Positions 8,014 through 17,601 of a DNA stretch of 64,000 nucleotides are shown here, in pieces. The translations under genes and the position numbers were made by a program. The notes below the pieces were generated by a model. The model saw only the letters and a program-made list of their open reading frames with translations, had not been told where the DNA came from and did not search any database. Source of the DNA: JAJKIV01 sp036741775 (lineage in GTDB: Bacteria; Gemmatimonadota; Gemmatimonadetes; Gemmatimonadales; Gemmatimonadaceae); assembly GCA_036741775.1 (NCBI GenBank), contig DAINRQ010000029.1:3042-67041 (forward strand), written 5' to 3'. The first letter of the stretch is position 1. Every line of letters starts with the position of its first letter.

Positions 8014-8448
8014 ATGTCTCGGGTAGCCAAGTCTGCGGTAATCAACAACGGCGCCGACCAGATCATGAACTACATCGCCGATGTGAAGAACCATCCGGCG
8101 TTCATCGGGCCGCTCAAGTCCGTGGCGAACCTCAGCGGCGACCCGAAGAATCCCGGCACGGCGTGGGACTGGACGTTCGTGATGGCCGGGGTGGAGTTCA
8201 CCGGCCGCGCCGAGACCGTCAGCTATGAGAATGGTAAGACATTCAGCTACAGGACGACCACCGGCGTGCTGAGCACGTTCACGTACAGCGCGGAGCCGCA
8301 AGGCAACGGGGTGAAGGTCACGGTGGACGTGACGTATGAGGTGCCGCAGTCGCTCTTGTCGCGGATGCAGGCCGGCGTCGTCGAGAAACTGAACGACGCG
8401 GAGGGCTCGCGGGCCGTGGAGAACCTCAAGGCGATCCTCGACCAGTAG
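8014..8448 (+). CDS. SRPBCC (START-like) family protein
   Basis: A 144-residue protein with the Bet v1/START-like pattern: an N-terminal strand and helix (DQIMNYIADVKNHPAFIG), a run of antiparallel strands (GTAWDWTFVMAGVEFTGRA, KTFSYRTTTG) and a long C-terminal helix ending AVENLKAILD. The fold binds hydrophobic ligands, and polyketide cyclases belong to it. The gene diverges from the biosynthetic operon across a 262-base gap, so a link is possible but unproven. GCGGAGG lies 4 to 10 bases before the ATG. Confidence 0.8.
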   Translation: MSRVAKSAVINNGADQIMNYIADVKNHPAFIGPLKSVANLSGDPKNPGTAWDWTFVMAGVEFTGRAETVSYENGKTFSYRTTTGVLSTFTYSAEPQGNGVKVTVDVTYEVPQSLLSRMQAGVVEKLNDAEGSRAVENLKAILDQ

Positions 8449-8472
8449 GATTTCACTCTCGGCTTAACGCGC

Positions 8473-8979
8473 GTGCTCGGCTGGGTGATCGCGTATGTGG
8501 TGCTCGGGCTCGTCGCGACCGCGATCGTGCTCGCGCGCCGCGAGCCGACGGTCGTGCGGGGTGACTGGCTGTTTCTGGTGACGGCGCTGTACGTCCTCGT
8601 TGCGGCAACCGTCACCGCGGCGCGCGGCGAGCGGTTTTCGTCAGGCGCGCTCGCGGGCGCCGTCGCCGTGCTCATCGCGGGCTGGCTCGTGCAGTCGCGG
8701 TGGTGGGTGGTCCGTGCGGCACCCGCGACCGTGCTCGCGACGATCGAAGAATGCGCGGCGCGCCTCTGCGCGCCAGCAACATCGTCCGCCGGCACGTGCG
8801 TGGTCAGCGTGCCTGGCGGGCAGATGCGGCTGCGCATCGGGCCGGCCGCGAGAGACTCGACCGTGATCGAGTTCGTCGCCAGCACGCGCCATCGGAAAAC
8901 CGAGCTGTTCCGGCGCCTGCTGGCGAAGCAATACCGTCCCGTGATCCCGACGATCCGCCTCGGCCAGCGGAGCGCGTGA
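8473..8979 (+). CDS. Hypothetical membrane protein
   Basis: The 168-residue product starts at GTG 8473 with three hydrophobic segments in the first 75 residues (GWVIAYVVLGLVATAIVLA, WLFLVTALYVLVAATVTAA, ALAGAVAVLIAGWLV). A soluble C-terminal part of about 90 residues follows. I recognise no family. The stop codon overlaps the GTG start of the next gene by four bases, so the two are co-translated. Confidence 0.65.
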   Translation: MLGWVIAYVVLGLVATAIVLARREPTVVRGDWLFLVTALYVLVAATVTAARGERFSSGALAGAVAVLIAGWLVQSRWWVVRAAPATVLATIEECAARLCAPATSSAGTCVVSVPGGQMRLRIGPAARDSTVIEFVASTRHRKTELFRRLLAKQYRPVIPTIRLGQRSA

Positions 8980-9827
8980 CCGTGCGTCACCGCCTCCGGC
9001 AACTCGCGCTGTTCGTGGTCGTCCTCGCGGTGGTGTTCGTGGGGATTCGGCGCATCGCGTTCGTGGTCGTGGAACGCCAGGGGCTCATCACGACGAGGAA
9101 GGGCGCCGATACGCCGGCCACGTACGGCGCCCCGTTCGAGGCGATCACGATCGCGAGCGGTGACCGGCGTCTCGACGCGACACTCGTGCGCGCACCGTCG
9201 GATAGCGCGCCAGCGCTGCTCATCTTTCACGGAACGGCGGAATCGATCTCGCACTGGGCCGACACCCAAGCACTGCTCTACCGGCAGGGCATCACGTCGA
9301 TGGTGTTCGACTACTCGGGCTTCGGACGCAGCACCGGGCGTCCGTCGGTGGCGCATCTCCGCGAGGATGCCGACTCCGCGTACACGGAGTTCACGCGACG
9401 CATCAGCCCCCGGGCGCGTCCGTTCGTGCTCGGCTATTCGTTAGGCACCGGTGTCGTGTTCGACGTGATCGATCGATGGACGCCGGCGCCGGCCGGCGTG
9501 GTGTTCGCGGCGTCGTACTCGTCGGCGCGCGAAGGCGCCGTCGCCTTCGGCCTCATCCCGAGCTGGCTGACGTTCATCCTGCCCGACCTCTGGAACAACG
9601 TGCGCGACGTGCGGAAGCTCAGGCAGCCGCTCCTCGTGCTCCAGAGCGACAGTGACGAGCTCTTCCCGGTGAGCATGGCGCGCGCCGTCCATGATGCGGC
9701 CACCGTCCCGAAACAACTCGTCGTCCTCCGGGGCTACCCTCACGAAGCCGGACACCGGGACCCCACGGAGGGCTACTGGGCGCCGGTGATCCGATTCCTC
9801 ACCACCGGTGGGCGCTCACGGGAGTGA
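8976..9827 (+). CDS. Membrane-anchored alpha/beta hydrolase
   Basis: The 283-residue product has an N-terminal hydrophobic anchor (LALFVVVLAVVFVGIRRIAF) and then a serine hydrolase fold. The oxyanion region is LLIFHGTAES, the nucleophile elbow is GYSLGTG, the likely acid is the Asp in LQSDSDELFP, and the likely base is the His in GYPHEAGHRD. It resembles the BAAT/YqiA-like hydrolases that carry one TM helix. The GTG at 8976 overlaps the upstream stop by four bases, and a second GTG at 8982 is also possible. The 3' end overlaps the convergent gene by 12 bases. The substrate is unknown. Confidence 0.85.
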   Translation: MTVRHRLRQLALFVVVLAVVFVGIRRIAFVVVERQGLITTRKGADTPATYGAPFEAITIASGDRRLDATLVRAPSDSAPALLIFHGTAESISHWADTQALLYRQGITSMVFDYSGFGRSTGRPSVAHLREDADSAYTEFTRRISPRARPFVLGYSLGTGVVFDVIDRWTPAPAGVVFAASYSSAREGAVAFGLIPSWLTFILPDLWNNVRDVRKLRQPLLVLQSDSDELFPVSMARAVHDAATVPKQLVVLRGYPHEAGHRDPTEGYWAPVIRFLTTGGRSRE

Positions 9828-10301
9828 CCGCACGAGCGAAGGCGGCGGTGTGAAGCTGCCCACCGACTGGAACGACACGTTCGGGTCACCGAGCGGCGTG
9901 TCGAGCGTGACGACGCCGGAGAGCCGATAGTCCACCGTGCCATCGCGCGCGGCGTCACGCGCTGCAGCACGCAGCCCCTGCCACGACACATCGACTGGCA
10001 GCGCTACGATGACCGAGTCCCTCGCGGGGATCGTGAACGGCGCCGCCGTGATACCGCGACCGACTTCGGTGGAGTCGGCAAGGGCGAACGCGTAGGTAGC
10101 GCGCTGGACCGGCAGCGGATACGGGTTCGGATTCGCGATCGCGAGGGTCGTCTCGATCGAGCCGCCGGTGAGCCCCACACTGCGCAGCTTGACTCCGCGT
10201 ACCGCGATGACCGGTCGCGTGAACGCACGCTCGGCGATGGAGTCGCACGCGGCGAGCAACACCAGGGTGGTCAGGGCCACAGTACGGAATGAAGCGGTCA
10301 C
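9816..10301 (-). CDS. LEA14-like lipoprotein
   Basis: The product has about 161 residues. A lipobox (LVLLAAC) closes the signal peptide, and a WHy/LEA type 2 domain follows, with ETTLAIANPNPYPLPVQRATY as its core. These domains occur on bacterial lipoproteins of unknown role. The GTG at 10301 puts the lipobox Cys near residue 19. Upstream TTG and GTG codons would also work and no Shine-Dalgarno decides between them. Confidence 0.75.
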   Translation of the reverse strand: MTASFRTVALTTLVLLAACDSIAERAFTRPVIAVRGVKLRSVGLTGGSIETTLAIANPNPYPLPVQRATYAFALADSTEVGRGITAAPFTIPARDSVIVALPVDVSWQGLRAAARDAARDGTVDYRLSGVVTLDTPLGDPNVSFQSVGSFTPPPSLVRSLP

Positions 10302-10360
10302 GGCGGAGACAAGGATCAAGGGACGTACCAGACGGTCCACACGCTCACGCAACACGCGCC

Positions 10361-10903
10361 TCACCCTTCCACGATCACGATGCGCGCCGGCTGCGTAGAG
10401 TCGTTGCGCCATCGCCTGGGGATGCCAGACCGGATGGTCGCCGAGTCGCCCGCGGTCATGACGTGATCGAGTTGGGCGTGGGTCAACGTCACTTCCCCCT
10501 CGAGCACGAACGCGAACTGGTCTCGCGGGGAAGCGTGAGCGCTATTGCCGCTCGTCGCGCCGGGCTCGAGCGTCACGAGAATCGGTTCCAGCCGAACACC
10601 CGGGTCCCCCGACCCGAGCCCTTCGATCTCGGCCTTGGACCACTGGCTGGTAATTTTCGGCCGCGCGTCCTTCCGAACGACGGGACGGACCGACCCTTCG
10701 GCCGCGTGGAAGAACTGGCCGAGCGTCACGCCTAACGCAGTCGCGATGCGCTCCATCGAGGAGAGGGACGGCGATGCTTGACCGGTCTCGACCTGAGACA
10801 GAAAGCTCGGCGAAAATCCCGTCTGCTCCGCGAGCGCGCGGAGCGTCAGGTTGCGCTGTTCGCGAAGGCGCCTGATCCAGTCGCCCAGGGTATCACCGAC
10901 CAT
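10361..10903 (-). CDS. XRE-family regulator with cupin domain
   Basis: The product has about 180 residues. An HTH_3 domain lies near residues 8-62 (RALAEQTGFSPSFLSQVETG, then PSLSSMERIATALGVTLG) and a single cupin ligand domain is near residues 105-175 (RDQFAFVLEGEVTLTH, AGDSATIRSGIPRRWRN). This architecture, as in PuuR or SutR, senses a small molecule through the cupin barrel. I chose ATG 10903 because the family starts just before the HTH. A GTG at 10963 has GGAGG 11 bases upstream and would add 20 residues. A CGTTAGG-type motif interrupts the HTH end at about 10731. Confidence 0.85.
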   Translation of the reverse strand: MVGDTLGDWIRRLREQRNLTLRALAEQTGFSPSFLSQVETGQASPSLSSMERIATALGVTLGQFFHAAEGSVRPVVRKDARPKITSQWSKAEIEGLGSGDPGVRLEPILVTLEPGATSGNSAHASPRDQFAFVLEGEVTLTHAQLDHVMTAGDSATIRSGIPRRWRNDSTQPARIVIVEG

Positions 10904-11019
10904 TCGGCTTGCAGGGTATAGCGTGAAGTTCAATCGTTCGAGCAGCCGCAGCCCTAACGGCACAGCGATTCCTACCTCCGCTGATGGTGCACGTCAACCC
11001 GCGGCTCGCCGAAATAGCG

Positions 11020-13107
11020 CTATCGCCCCCAGCGATTGTTCGTGCGGTCGATGTCAGGAAACGCGTTCTCAGGGTCGATTTCCACCCGTGTGATCCGCGG
11101 CGATGATGCCACGCGGATCGTCGCACGCCGTTCGCCTCGGAGCCAGACGTCCACCGGAATCTCCACCCGCTCGACCCCACGACTCGTCCCCTGCCGCGTG
11201 ATCGCGAGCCGCACGGGCATCGGTGCGAGCCCGCGGTCGTCCACGGTGATGGTCGTGCTGTCACCAGCCGCCTGCACGCCGACGATGGCGTGGTCGAGCG
11301 TCCACGTCTCGTAGAACCAGGTCCGCCAGAACCACGACAGATCGCGTCCGCTCACCTCGTTGAACGTGTTGAACAGGTCGTACTCGGTGGGATGCTTGTT
11401 TATCCACCGGCGCCCGTACTCGCGGTACGCGCGCATGAACGTGTCCTGCCCGAGCAGGGCGCGGAGCGCGACGAGGTTCGTGGCCATCTTCTGGTAGCTC
11501 GCCATCGCGTATGCGGGCGAGCCGACCGGATACAGGTCGCCGTGACGCATGAGCTCCACCTCGTCGCCCGTCCGCGCGAAGCCCAGGTACGCGTCGCGAA
11601 CGATGCGCTCGAGGTCGTAACCGCCGAAGAACGCGCGCATCGACTGCGCCTGGTTGAACCGCGTGAGCCCCTCGTCCTGCCACGCGCGGCGTTTTTCGTC
11701 GGAGCCCACCTGCATCGGGAACCACATGTGCGCGAACTCGTGCACCGTGACCGAGTAGAGCGAGAGCGTGTCGCGCGGCCCGCCGATGCAGGTGAGCATC
11801 GGGTACTCCATCCCGCTGCACGACGTGACGCCGTCGAGCGCGGTCATCTGCGGGTACGGGTACGGCCACAGGAAACTCGAGAGAAACTCGATCGAGTGCC
11901 GGCCGTAACGTGCGGACTGGTCCCACGCCCACGGGATTCGCGACGGCCGGTAGAGCGCGTGAATGGTCGCCGTGTCGGTGCGCTGGTCACAGCCCGGTGA
12001 CGGCGCAGCCCCTTCGGGCGGCGCGGCGGGACGTGGCAGGCAGCCGACGTCACCCACGACGGCGTGTGTTGCGTCCCACAGGTACTGGTCGGACGCGCCC
12101 CACGCGAAATCGCGAACGTTGCGCGCCTCGAACAGCCACGTCACCTTGCCGCCGGACCCCGTGGTCGTTGCGCGTCCGGCGCCTCGATCGGCTTCGCCGA
12201 CCACCTGCACGACGCTCGGTGAGCGACGCGCCTCCGCGAGCCGTTCGCGGGTCGCGGCTGTCAGTACGTCCGCCGCATTCCTGAGCTCACCCGTAGCGCC
12301 AATGAGCCAGCCGGCCGGCACCGTCAGGGCGACGTCGTAGTCGGCCCACCCCATGTAGAACTCGGCGTTCCCCATGTACCAGTCCGTCTGCCACCCGGTG
12401 ACGTCGTCGTAGACGGCCACCTGCGGGTACCAGTACGCGAGCATGAACACCTCGTCGTCGGTCCCCGAGCGTGGTGCGCCATCCGGCGGAATGGTGAACG
12501 CCCAGGAGAACTCGAGCTCCGCCGCCGCGCCGGGAGCGAGCGGCGTGCCGAGCCGGATCCACGCGATGGTGCCTTCGATCTGAAACCCGGCCTGGACACT
12601 GCCCTCGACATCACGCAGTTGGGGGAGCGCGCGCCCCTGCGCGACAACGCGCGACAGCTCCATTCCGTCCGTCTCGGGCACCGGTTCGTTACGCGCCGAT
12701 CCCGGAGCGAACAGGTTCTGATGCAGATGGACGGCAATGAATCGCAGCGTGTCGGGCGACCGATTCTGGTAGCGGATGCGGGCGTCGCCCGTTAGGCGCT
12801 TCGTCTCGGGGTCGAGCTCGGCGCGAAGCGCGTAGCGCGTGAACTGCGTCCAGTGGCGCGGTCCGGGCTCGCCGGTGCGCGTGCGGGTGCCACGCTCGAC
12901 GGCTCGCCGGAACGCTGCCGTTTCGAACACTGGATACGGTAGAGGACGCAACCCGGTCGCGGCGAGCGTCGTCGCTGCGGGCGACGGTGGCGGAGCACCG
13001 CGGCCGCCGGTCGAGCACGCGGCCGCGATCAATAGCACCCACCCAATGAGCGGTTCACGACCGATCACGGATCGTACGCGACGGAACGGTTGTGGGACTG
13101 ATGTCAT
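11020..13107 (-). CDS. M1-family metallopeptidase lipoprotein
   Basis: The 695-residue product starts with a lipoprotein signal (WVLLIAAACS) and continues as an M1 aminopeptidase. Zinc and catalysis are shown by HEFAHMWF (about residue 456) and the downstream Glu in DEGLTRFNQ. The substrate-binding motif is CSGMEYPML, a variant of GAMEN. The N-terminal beta domain and the C-terminal part (LSWFWRTWFYETWTLDH) are the normal layout of this subgroup. The protein should act in the periplasm or on the outer membrane, trimming peptides. The ATG at 13107 gives the signal peptide. Confidence 0.92.
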   Translation of the reverse strand: MTSVPQPFRRVRSVIGREPLIGWVLLIAAACSTGGRGAPPPSPAATTLAATGLRPLPYPVFETAAFRRAVERGTRTRTGEPGPRHWTQFTRYALRAELDPETKRLTGDARIRYQNRSPDTLRFIAVHLHQNLFAPGSARNEPVPETDGMELSRVVAQGRALPQLRDVEGSVQAGFQIEGTIAWIRLGTPLAPGAAAELEFSWAFTIPPDGAPRSGTDDEVFMLAYWYPQVAVYDDVTGWQTDWYMGNAEFYMGWADYDVALTVPAGWLIGATGELRNAADVLTAATRERLAEARRSPSVVQVVGEADRGAGRATTTGSGGKVTWLFEARNVRDFAWGASDQYLWDATHAVVGDVGCLPRPAAPPEGAAPSPGCDQRTDTATIHALYRPSRIPWAWDQSARYGRHSIEFLSSFLWPYPYPQMTALDGVTSCSGMEYPMLTCIGGPRDTLSLYSVTVHEFAHMWFPMQVGSDEKRRAWQDEGLTRFNQAQSMRAFFGGYDLERIVRDAYLGFARTGDEVELMRHGDLYPVGSPAYAMASYQKMATNLVALRALLGQDTFMRAYREYGRRWINKHPTEYDLFNTFNEVSGRDLSWFWRTWFYETWTLDHAIVGVQAAGDSTTITVDDRGLAPMPVRLAITRQGTSRGVERVEIPVDVWLRGERRATIRVASSPRITRVEIDPENAFPDIDRTNNRWGR

Positions 13108-13168
13108 GGAGCGCTCAGTGTTGACGAGCTCGGAGGGCACGCCACGCGCCGTCCCGAACTCCGTCAAT

Positions 13169-14326
13169 CTATCGCTTGCGATACGTCACGCGCTCCCCTG
13201 ACCTCGTGTCGGTGAGGTCCAGTGCTCCGTTGGCGAACAGTCCGGTGGCGCTCCAGGCCAGACTCGCAAGGCTGACGTCGAAGAAGTCGAGCTCCACCGC
13301 GGTGCCGGTCATTGAGCCGACCGCCTCGAGCGCCCGGCCAGCAGAGGATCGTCCGAGACCGGAGATGAAGACGGTCCCTCCGGAAGACGTCACGGGGAAG
13401 AACGGTGACGAGTAGAGCGTGAGGGTCCGCGGCAGCGTGAGCGAGGGGCGATCCGCCACCCATGTGCCTTCAATGGGCGTGTCGATGTCGGCGACGAGGT
13501 CGAGCGTCCTCGACATCAGGGTGCCAACGGCGCCGAACAACCCAACGCCACCCGTGAGCGTATTCCCACGCGTGTCATCACCGAACGGATCGAACCCGGC
13601 GACGTAGTACCGAAAGTAGTTCGAGTCCACCGCGATGATGGTGAAGTTCTGCGCGTGTCCCGGGCGCATGGACTCGCGCGCCCATGCGAAGGCCCACGTC
13701 TCATCGCCGGCGCCGGCCTGGGCGAGCGGAAGCACGAGCGGATCGTCGAGTCTCGTGACGTATCGCTCGCGGGCAGTGACGATCGTCTCGTGGCGCAACA
13801 GGTAACCAGCCCCATGCCGCGGTGCTCCGGAGAGGCGCAACGTGTCGCGGTCGACGTTGAACGTGCGGCGGGCGCCATCGACCGGCCCAGCCGTCGGCAC
13901 AGTCGTCTGGCCGGTCACTACACCGAGCGGGGTTTCGACACGCAGGCGATAGCGCTCGCCCGGGCGCAGCCGCAACACGTTAGGCCCGGCGATGCCCGGC
14001 GAGCCGTCGGCGATCGTCACCGACTCGACTCGGTAGACCCCCGGACTCGCGCCGTGCGGCAGTGCGATTACGGAATCCTCGCGCGGGCCGTAGATGATGA
14101 TTCGCGCGTCGGCGATCGGCTCACGTACCGATCCCCCCAACGGCAGCGCCGACCTCAACGTCCGTTCGACGAGCACAGCATGCTCGCTACTCGACAGGTT
14201 CAGGACCGCGTGCACGACCGCGCGCGGTTCCAGCTGCGGCGCGACCGTGCCATCCACCTCGCACCCGACACTGAATGCGACGGTGCCAGCGAGCCATGCT
14301 CGCACCAGGACCCGGCGTGCCGGCAT
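13169..14326 (-). CDS. DUF4249 lipoprotein partner of the TonB receptor
   Basis: The 385-residue product has a lipobox-like FSVGCEV at the end of its signal peptide. The DUF4249 pattern follows: PRAVVHAVLNLSSSEHAVLV, SVREPIADARIIIYG and LRLRPGERYRLRV. In Bacteroidota-like organisms DUF4249 lipoproteins are encoded with TonB receptors and probably help capture the ligand at the surface. The ATG at 14326 overlaps the receptor's stop codon (TAATG), which supports both the pairing and this start. Confidence 0.82.
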   Translation of the reverse strand: MPARRVLVRAWLAGTVAFSVGCEVDGTVAPQLEPRAVVHAVLNLSSSEHAVLVERTLRSALPLGGSVREPIADARIIIYGPREDSVIALPHGASPGVYRVESVTIADGSPGIAGPNVLRLRPGERYRLRVETPLGVVTGQTTVPTAGPVDGARRTFNVDRDTLRLSGAPRHGAGYLLRHETIVTARERYVTRLDDPLVLPLAQAGAGDETWAFAWARESMRPGHAQNFTIIAVDSNYFRYYVAGFDPFGDDTRGNTLTGGVGLFGAVGTLMSRTLDLVADIDTPIEGTWVADRPSLTLPRTLTLYSSPFFPVTSSGGTVFISGLGRSSAGRALEAVGSMTGTAVELDFFDVSLASLAWSATGLFANGALDLTDTRSGERVTYRKR

Positions 14327-16686
14327 TACCACTCGACCCTCAGCCCGACGGACGGCAGCAACGGGAATTGCGAGACGCCGTCGATGACAGGTGGATCCTG
14401 GTCGCCATCGAACGTATAGAGGAACACGTTCTTGCGGTTGAACACGTTGACGATGTTGAGATACGGCCGGAGTGTCGCGCCGCCGACGGTGAACCGGCCT
14501 TCACCAGTCAGGTCCAGCCGCCAGTAGAATGGGAAACGCTCGGCATTGCGTTCGCCGCGAACGATCTCCTCGCCGGTGCGTAACTCACCCCACACGTTCC
14601 GGACCGGGTCGTACCGGTATCGGTTCATCACGCCCGACCAGCCCGTGTACGGTGTGCCTGACGCGACCCCGAGGTGGGCGCCTAACGACCACGGTTTCTG
14701 TGGCCGCGCGTACCCGAGCACGACATTCGCGTTATGCCGGCGGTCGTGCCCGGGCCAGTAGGACGCCCCGTTGCGCTCCCGCGTGGTCACGCCGTAGCTG
14801 TAGGCGACCCAGCCACTGACGCCGTTCCGCTCCAGCTGGCGCAAGTACACATCCAGGCCGTACGACCGCCCATCATAGAACCGCAGGAGGGACGGACGGA
14901 CACGTGGATCCACCGTGCTCGCCGGCTCGGCGAGCCGATCGTACGTCTTCGCATACCCCTCGACGCGAACGAACCGCACGTCGGACAACCATCGCTCCAC
15001 GCCGAGCACCAGGTGCGTCGCCGTGGACACGGGTACGTCCGCGTCGCTGGCGAGCCACAGGTCGAACACACGGAGTGGCAGGTCCTCGTTCCGCACCGCT
15101 CGCATCCACTGTGCATAACGGCCGCCAGCGGCCGTGAGCGCGAGCGTCGGCGTCACGAAGTACTTCGCCGACACGCGTGGCGAGATGCCTGACCAGTTCG
15201 CACCGGAGATGAACTCCCCGCGCAGCCCCGCCCGAACCACCCACCGCGCGCTCGGCCGCCAGACGTCCTCCGCGAAAACCGCCGCGAGCGCCGGCCGCTG
15301 ACGCATCGTCGTATCGCCGTCGGTTGCCAAGGGGTCCGGGAACTCGAGATCGTCCCCGTCGTCGCGGAACATCCGGAGCCGCTCCCGGTAGGACGTCCGG
15401 TACCACGCTGCCTCGTAACCGGCGCTCACCGTGTGTGCGTTGCGTTCCTGCACGAGCGATCCGCCGATCTGGACTTCGCTGACGCTCTGCACGAGCTGCG
15501 CGGAATCGCGCGGGAGGCGGAAGTGCGTGGCGAACCGCGAGAACGCGAGGCGCTGCGAGACCCGTGTCCGAGGTCCCAGGGGTTGGTCCAGTGTCAGCCC
15601 GGTCACCTGGTTTCCCCAGTCGAACGTGACCGATTCGTCCTCGTCCTCGAATGCGCCAGGGACGGGCGAGCCGGGGATCTCGACCACCGGGTCCGGGTCG
15701 TCTTCGTAGTAGAGCAAGTCCTTGCCCGCGTACGCCGTGAGGCCGACGGTCCCACCGTTAGGCAGCGCAAGGCGGCCGCGGAACTGCGCGTCCTGGAAGT
15801 GGTACGGGAAATCCTTGCTCCCGCGAAGCCACTCCACGACCTTGTCCGCGTACGTGCGGCGCGCGGCGACATTCCACGACAGCCGCCCGCGGGCGACCGC
15901 GCCCCCCGCGAACAGGGACGACGAGAGCAGCGACACCTCCGCCGTCCCGTGCGCGCCGCCCCGCACCTCCTCGAGGCTCTTCACGTCGAGCACGCTCGAA
16001 AGCCGGCCGCCATAACGAGCCGGAAACGCCCCAGTGAGTACGTCCACGCCACTCACGGCCTTGTCGATGAACGTGCCGAACAGACCGCCCAGGTGAAACG
16101 GGTTGTAGATCGGGATGCCATCGAGCAGCACGAGGTTCTGGTCCGCCTCGCCTCCACGAACGTTGAACCCGGCGGAGAAATCGTTGCGGGCGACGACACC
16201 CGGCAGCAGCGCCACCGACCGAAGCACGTCGGTCTCGCCGAGCGCCGGCACCCGACGCACCTCGGAGCCCGAGATCGTCACGACACTCGGCGTCGCCTGC
16301 TCCTCGAACCGTATCCGCTCCGGGTGCTTCGCCGTCGTGACGACGGGTGCGAGGGCGTGCGGCGCCGCCCGGAGCGCGAGCGTCAGAACCGTGGGTTCGC
16401 CCGAGCGGATCGCGACCGACGTGTCGATCGGAGCGTAGCCGAACGCGGACACGCGGAGTCGAACCTGCCCCGGTGCGAGTTGCCCCAGCGCGAACCGGCC
16501 GGCGGAGTCGGTGCGCACCGCTCGGCGTGGGCGATCGGTCGCCAGCTCCGCTCGCACCGGCGCGCCGGTGGCCGCGTTGACAACGGTGCCCGAGAGCGAT
16601 CCCGCCGCCGGTTGTTGTGCGCTCGCGCCCGACGCGACGGCCGCGACAAAGAGGCTGCTGGCGAACGCGGCGACAGGCAGACGCAT
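14326..16686 (-). CDS. TonB-dependent outer-membrane receptor
   Basis: The product has 786 residues. The signal peptide ends near SGASAQQPA. A carboxypeptidase-regulatory-like domain (residues about 30-110, SGTVVNAATGAPVRAEL) is followed by a plug (ETDVLRSVALLPGVVARNDF, FNVRGGEADQNLVLLDG) and a long beta-barrel ending in NIVNVFNRKNVFLY and the terminal aromatic LRVEW. It imports an unknown ligand using TonB energy. With the DUF4249 lipoprotein it forms a two-gene operon. There is no SusD gene. The ATG at 16686 was chosen because it starts the signal peptide. Confidence 0.93.
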   Translation of the reverse strand: MRLPVAAFASSLFVAAVASGASAQQPAAGSLSGTVVNAATGAPVRAELATDRPRRAVRTDSAGRFALGQLAPGQVRLRVSAFGYAPIDTSVAIRSGEPTVLTLALRAAPHALAPVVTTAKHPERIRFEEQATPSVVTISGSEVRRVPALGETDVLRSVALLPGVVARNDFSAGFNVRGGEADQNLVLLDGIPIYNPFHLGGLFGTFIDKAVSGVDVLTGAFPARYGGRLSSVLDVKSLEEVRGGAHGTAEVSLLSSSLFAGGAVARGRLSWNVAARRTYADKVVEWLRGSKDFPYHFQDAQFRGRLALPNGGTVGLTAYAGKDLLYYEDDPDPVVEIPGSPVPGAFEDEDESVTFDWGNQVTGLTLDQPLGPRTRVSQRLAFSRFATHFRLPRDSAQLVQSVSEVQIGGSLVQERNAHTVSAGYEAAWYRTSYRERLRMFRDDGDDLEFPDPLATDGDTTMRQRPALAAVFAEDVWRPSARWVVRAGLRGEFISGANWSGISPRVSAKYFVTPTLALTAAGGRYAQWMRAVRNEDLPLRVFDLWLASDADVPVSTATHLVLGVERWLSDVRFVRVEGYAKTYDRLAEPASTVDPRVRPSLLRFYDGRSYGLDVYLRQLERNGVSGWVAYSYGVTTRERNGASYWPGHDRRHNANVVLGYARPQKPWSLGAHLGVASGTPYTGWSGVMNRYRYDPVRNVWGELRTGEEIVRGERNAERFPFYWRLDLTGEGRFTVGGATLRPYLNIVNVFNRKNVFLYTFDGDQDPPVIDGVSQFPLLPSVGLRVEW

Positions 16687-16917
16687 GCGAAGGGCGCGAG
16701 GATGAGCGCTGGTGCAGCGCGGTCGAGCGCCAGTGCTACCCAACGGGACGGGCTTTGATCCGGCGATGCGGTCTGTCGCGCTTCGGCCCCGCGCCGTACG
16801 TTCCCGCGGCATGCGACCCTGCATCGAGGAAGACTCCCAACGCCCCTCGTCCGAGTCGAGTATTGTGCGGCATAATGGCTCGGCTGGGAAGCAGCACCCG
16901 TTGCGTTAGGCGATCGA

Positions 16918-17574
16918 ATGTTCGTCGGTCACTACGGACTGGCCTTCGCCGCGAAGCGGGTCGCACCCCGCGCGTCACTCGGGACCCTGTTTCTCGCGGC
17001 CCAACTGGTGGACCTCGTGTGGCCCATCCTGCTGTTGACGGGGGTGGAGCGCGTACGGATCGCGCCTAGCGACAATCCATTCCTCCGGCTCGTATTCGAG
17101 TGGTACCCCTGGACCCATAGCCTCGTCACTGGACTCGTGTGGGCCGGGTTGTTCGGCGCGCTCTATCTGCTCCAGCGCGGCGACCGGCATACAGCGCTCG
17201 TGGTCGGCGCCCTCGTTCTGAGTCACTGGGTACTCGACTGGATCACGCACGTCCCCGACCTGCCGATCTACCCGGGCGGCCCCGTCACAGGCCTCGGCTT
17301 GTGGCGCTCGTTCGCTGCTACCATTGCCGTCGAGGCGGTGATCTTCGCGCTGGGCGTTGCCAGCTACGCCGCTCGTACGAAGCCGGTCGACCGGTCGGGC
17401 CACTACGGGTTCTGGGGACTCGTCGCGTTCCTCGTCCTGATCACCTTCGCGAACGCGTACAGTCCGCCGCCGCCGAACGTGAACGCCGTCGCGTGGGGCT
17501 CGCTCGCTGGATGGCTGCTCCCGCTGCTCGGCTGGTGGGTCGACCGCCATCGGACGCCGACTGCCGTGAGCTGA
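16918..17574 (+). CDS. YdjM/DUF457-like membrane protein (putative metal-dependent hydrolase)
   Basis: The 218-residue product has five or six membrane segments. The family's conserved polar residues sit at helix ends: FVGHYGLAFA at the start, WYPWTHSLVTG in the middle and LVLSHWVLDWITHVPDLP after it. The histidines and aspartates suggest a membrane-embedded metal site, as proposed for the YdjM/DUF457 group. The function is not established. A CGTTAGGC octamer lies just before the start codon. Confidence 0.8.
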   Translation: MFVGHYGLAFAAKRVAPRASLGTLFLAAQLVDLVWPILLLTGVERVRIAPSDNPFLRLVFEWYPWTHSLVTGLVWAGLFGALYLLQRGDRHTALVVGALVLSHWVLDWITHVPDLPIYPGGPVTGLGLWRSFAATIAVEAVIFALGVASYAARTKPVDRSGHYGFWGLVAFLVLITFANAYSPPPPNVNAVAWGSLAGWLLPLLGWWVDRHRTPTAVS

Positions 17575-17601
17575 GCTCGCGATGCTGGACGCTCCGGTAC
17601 G

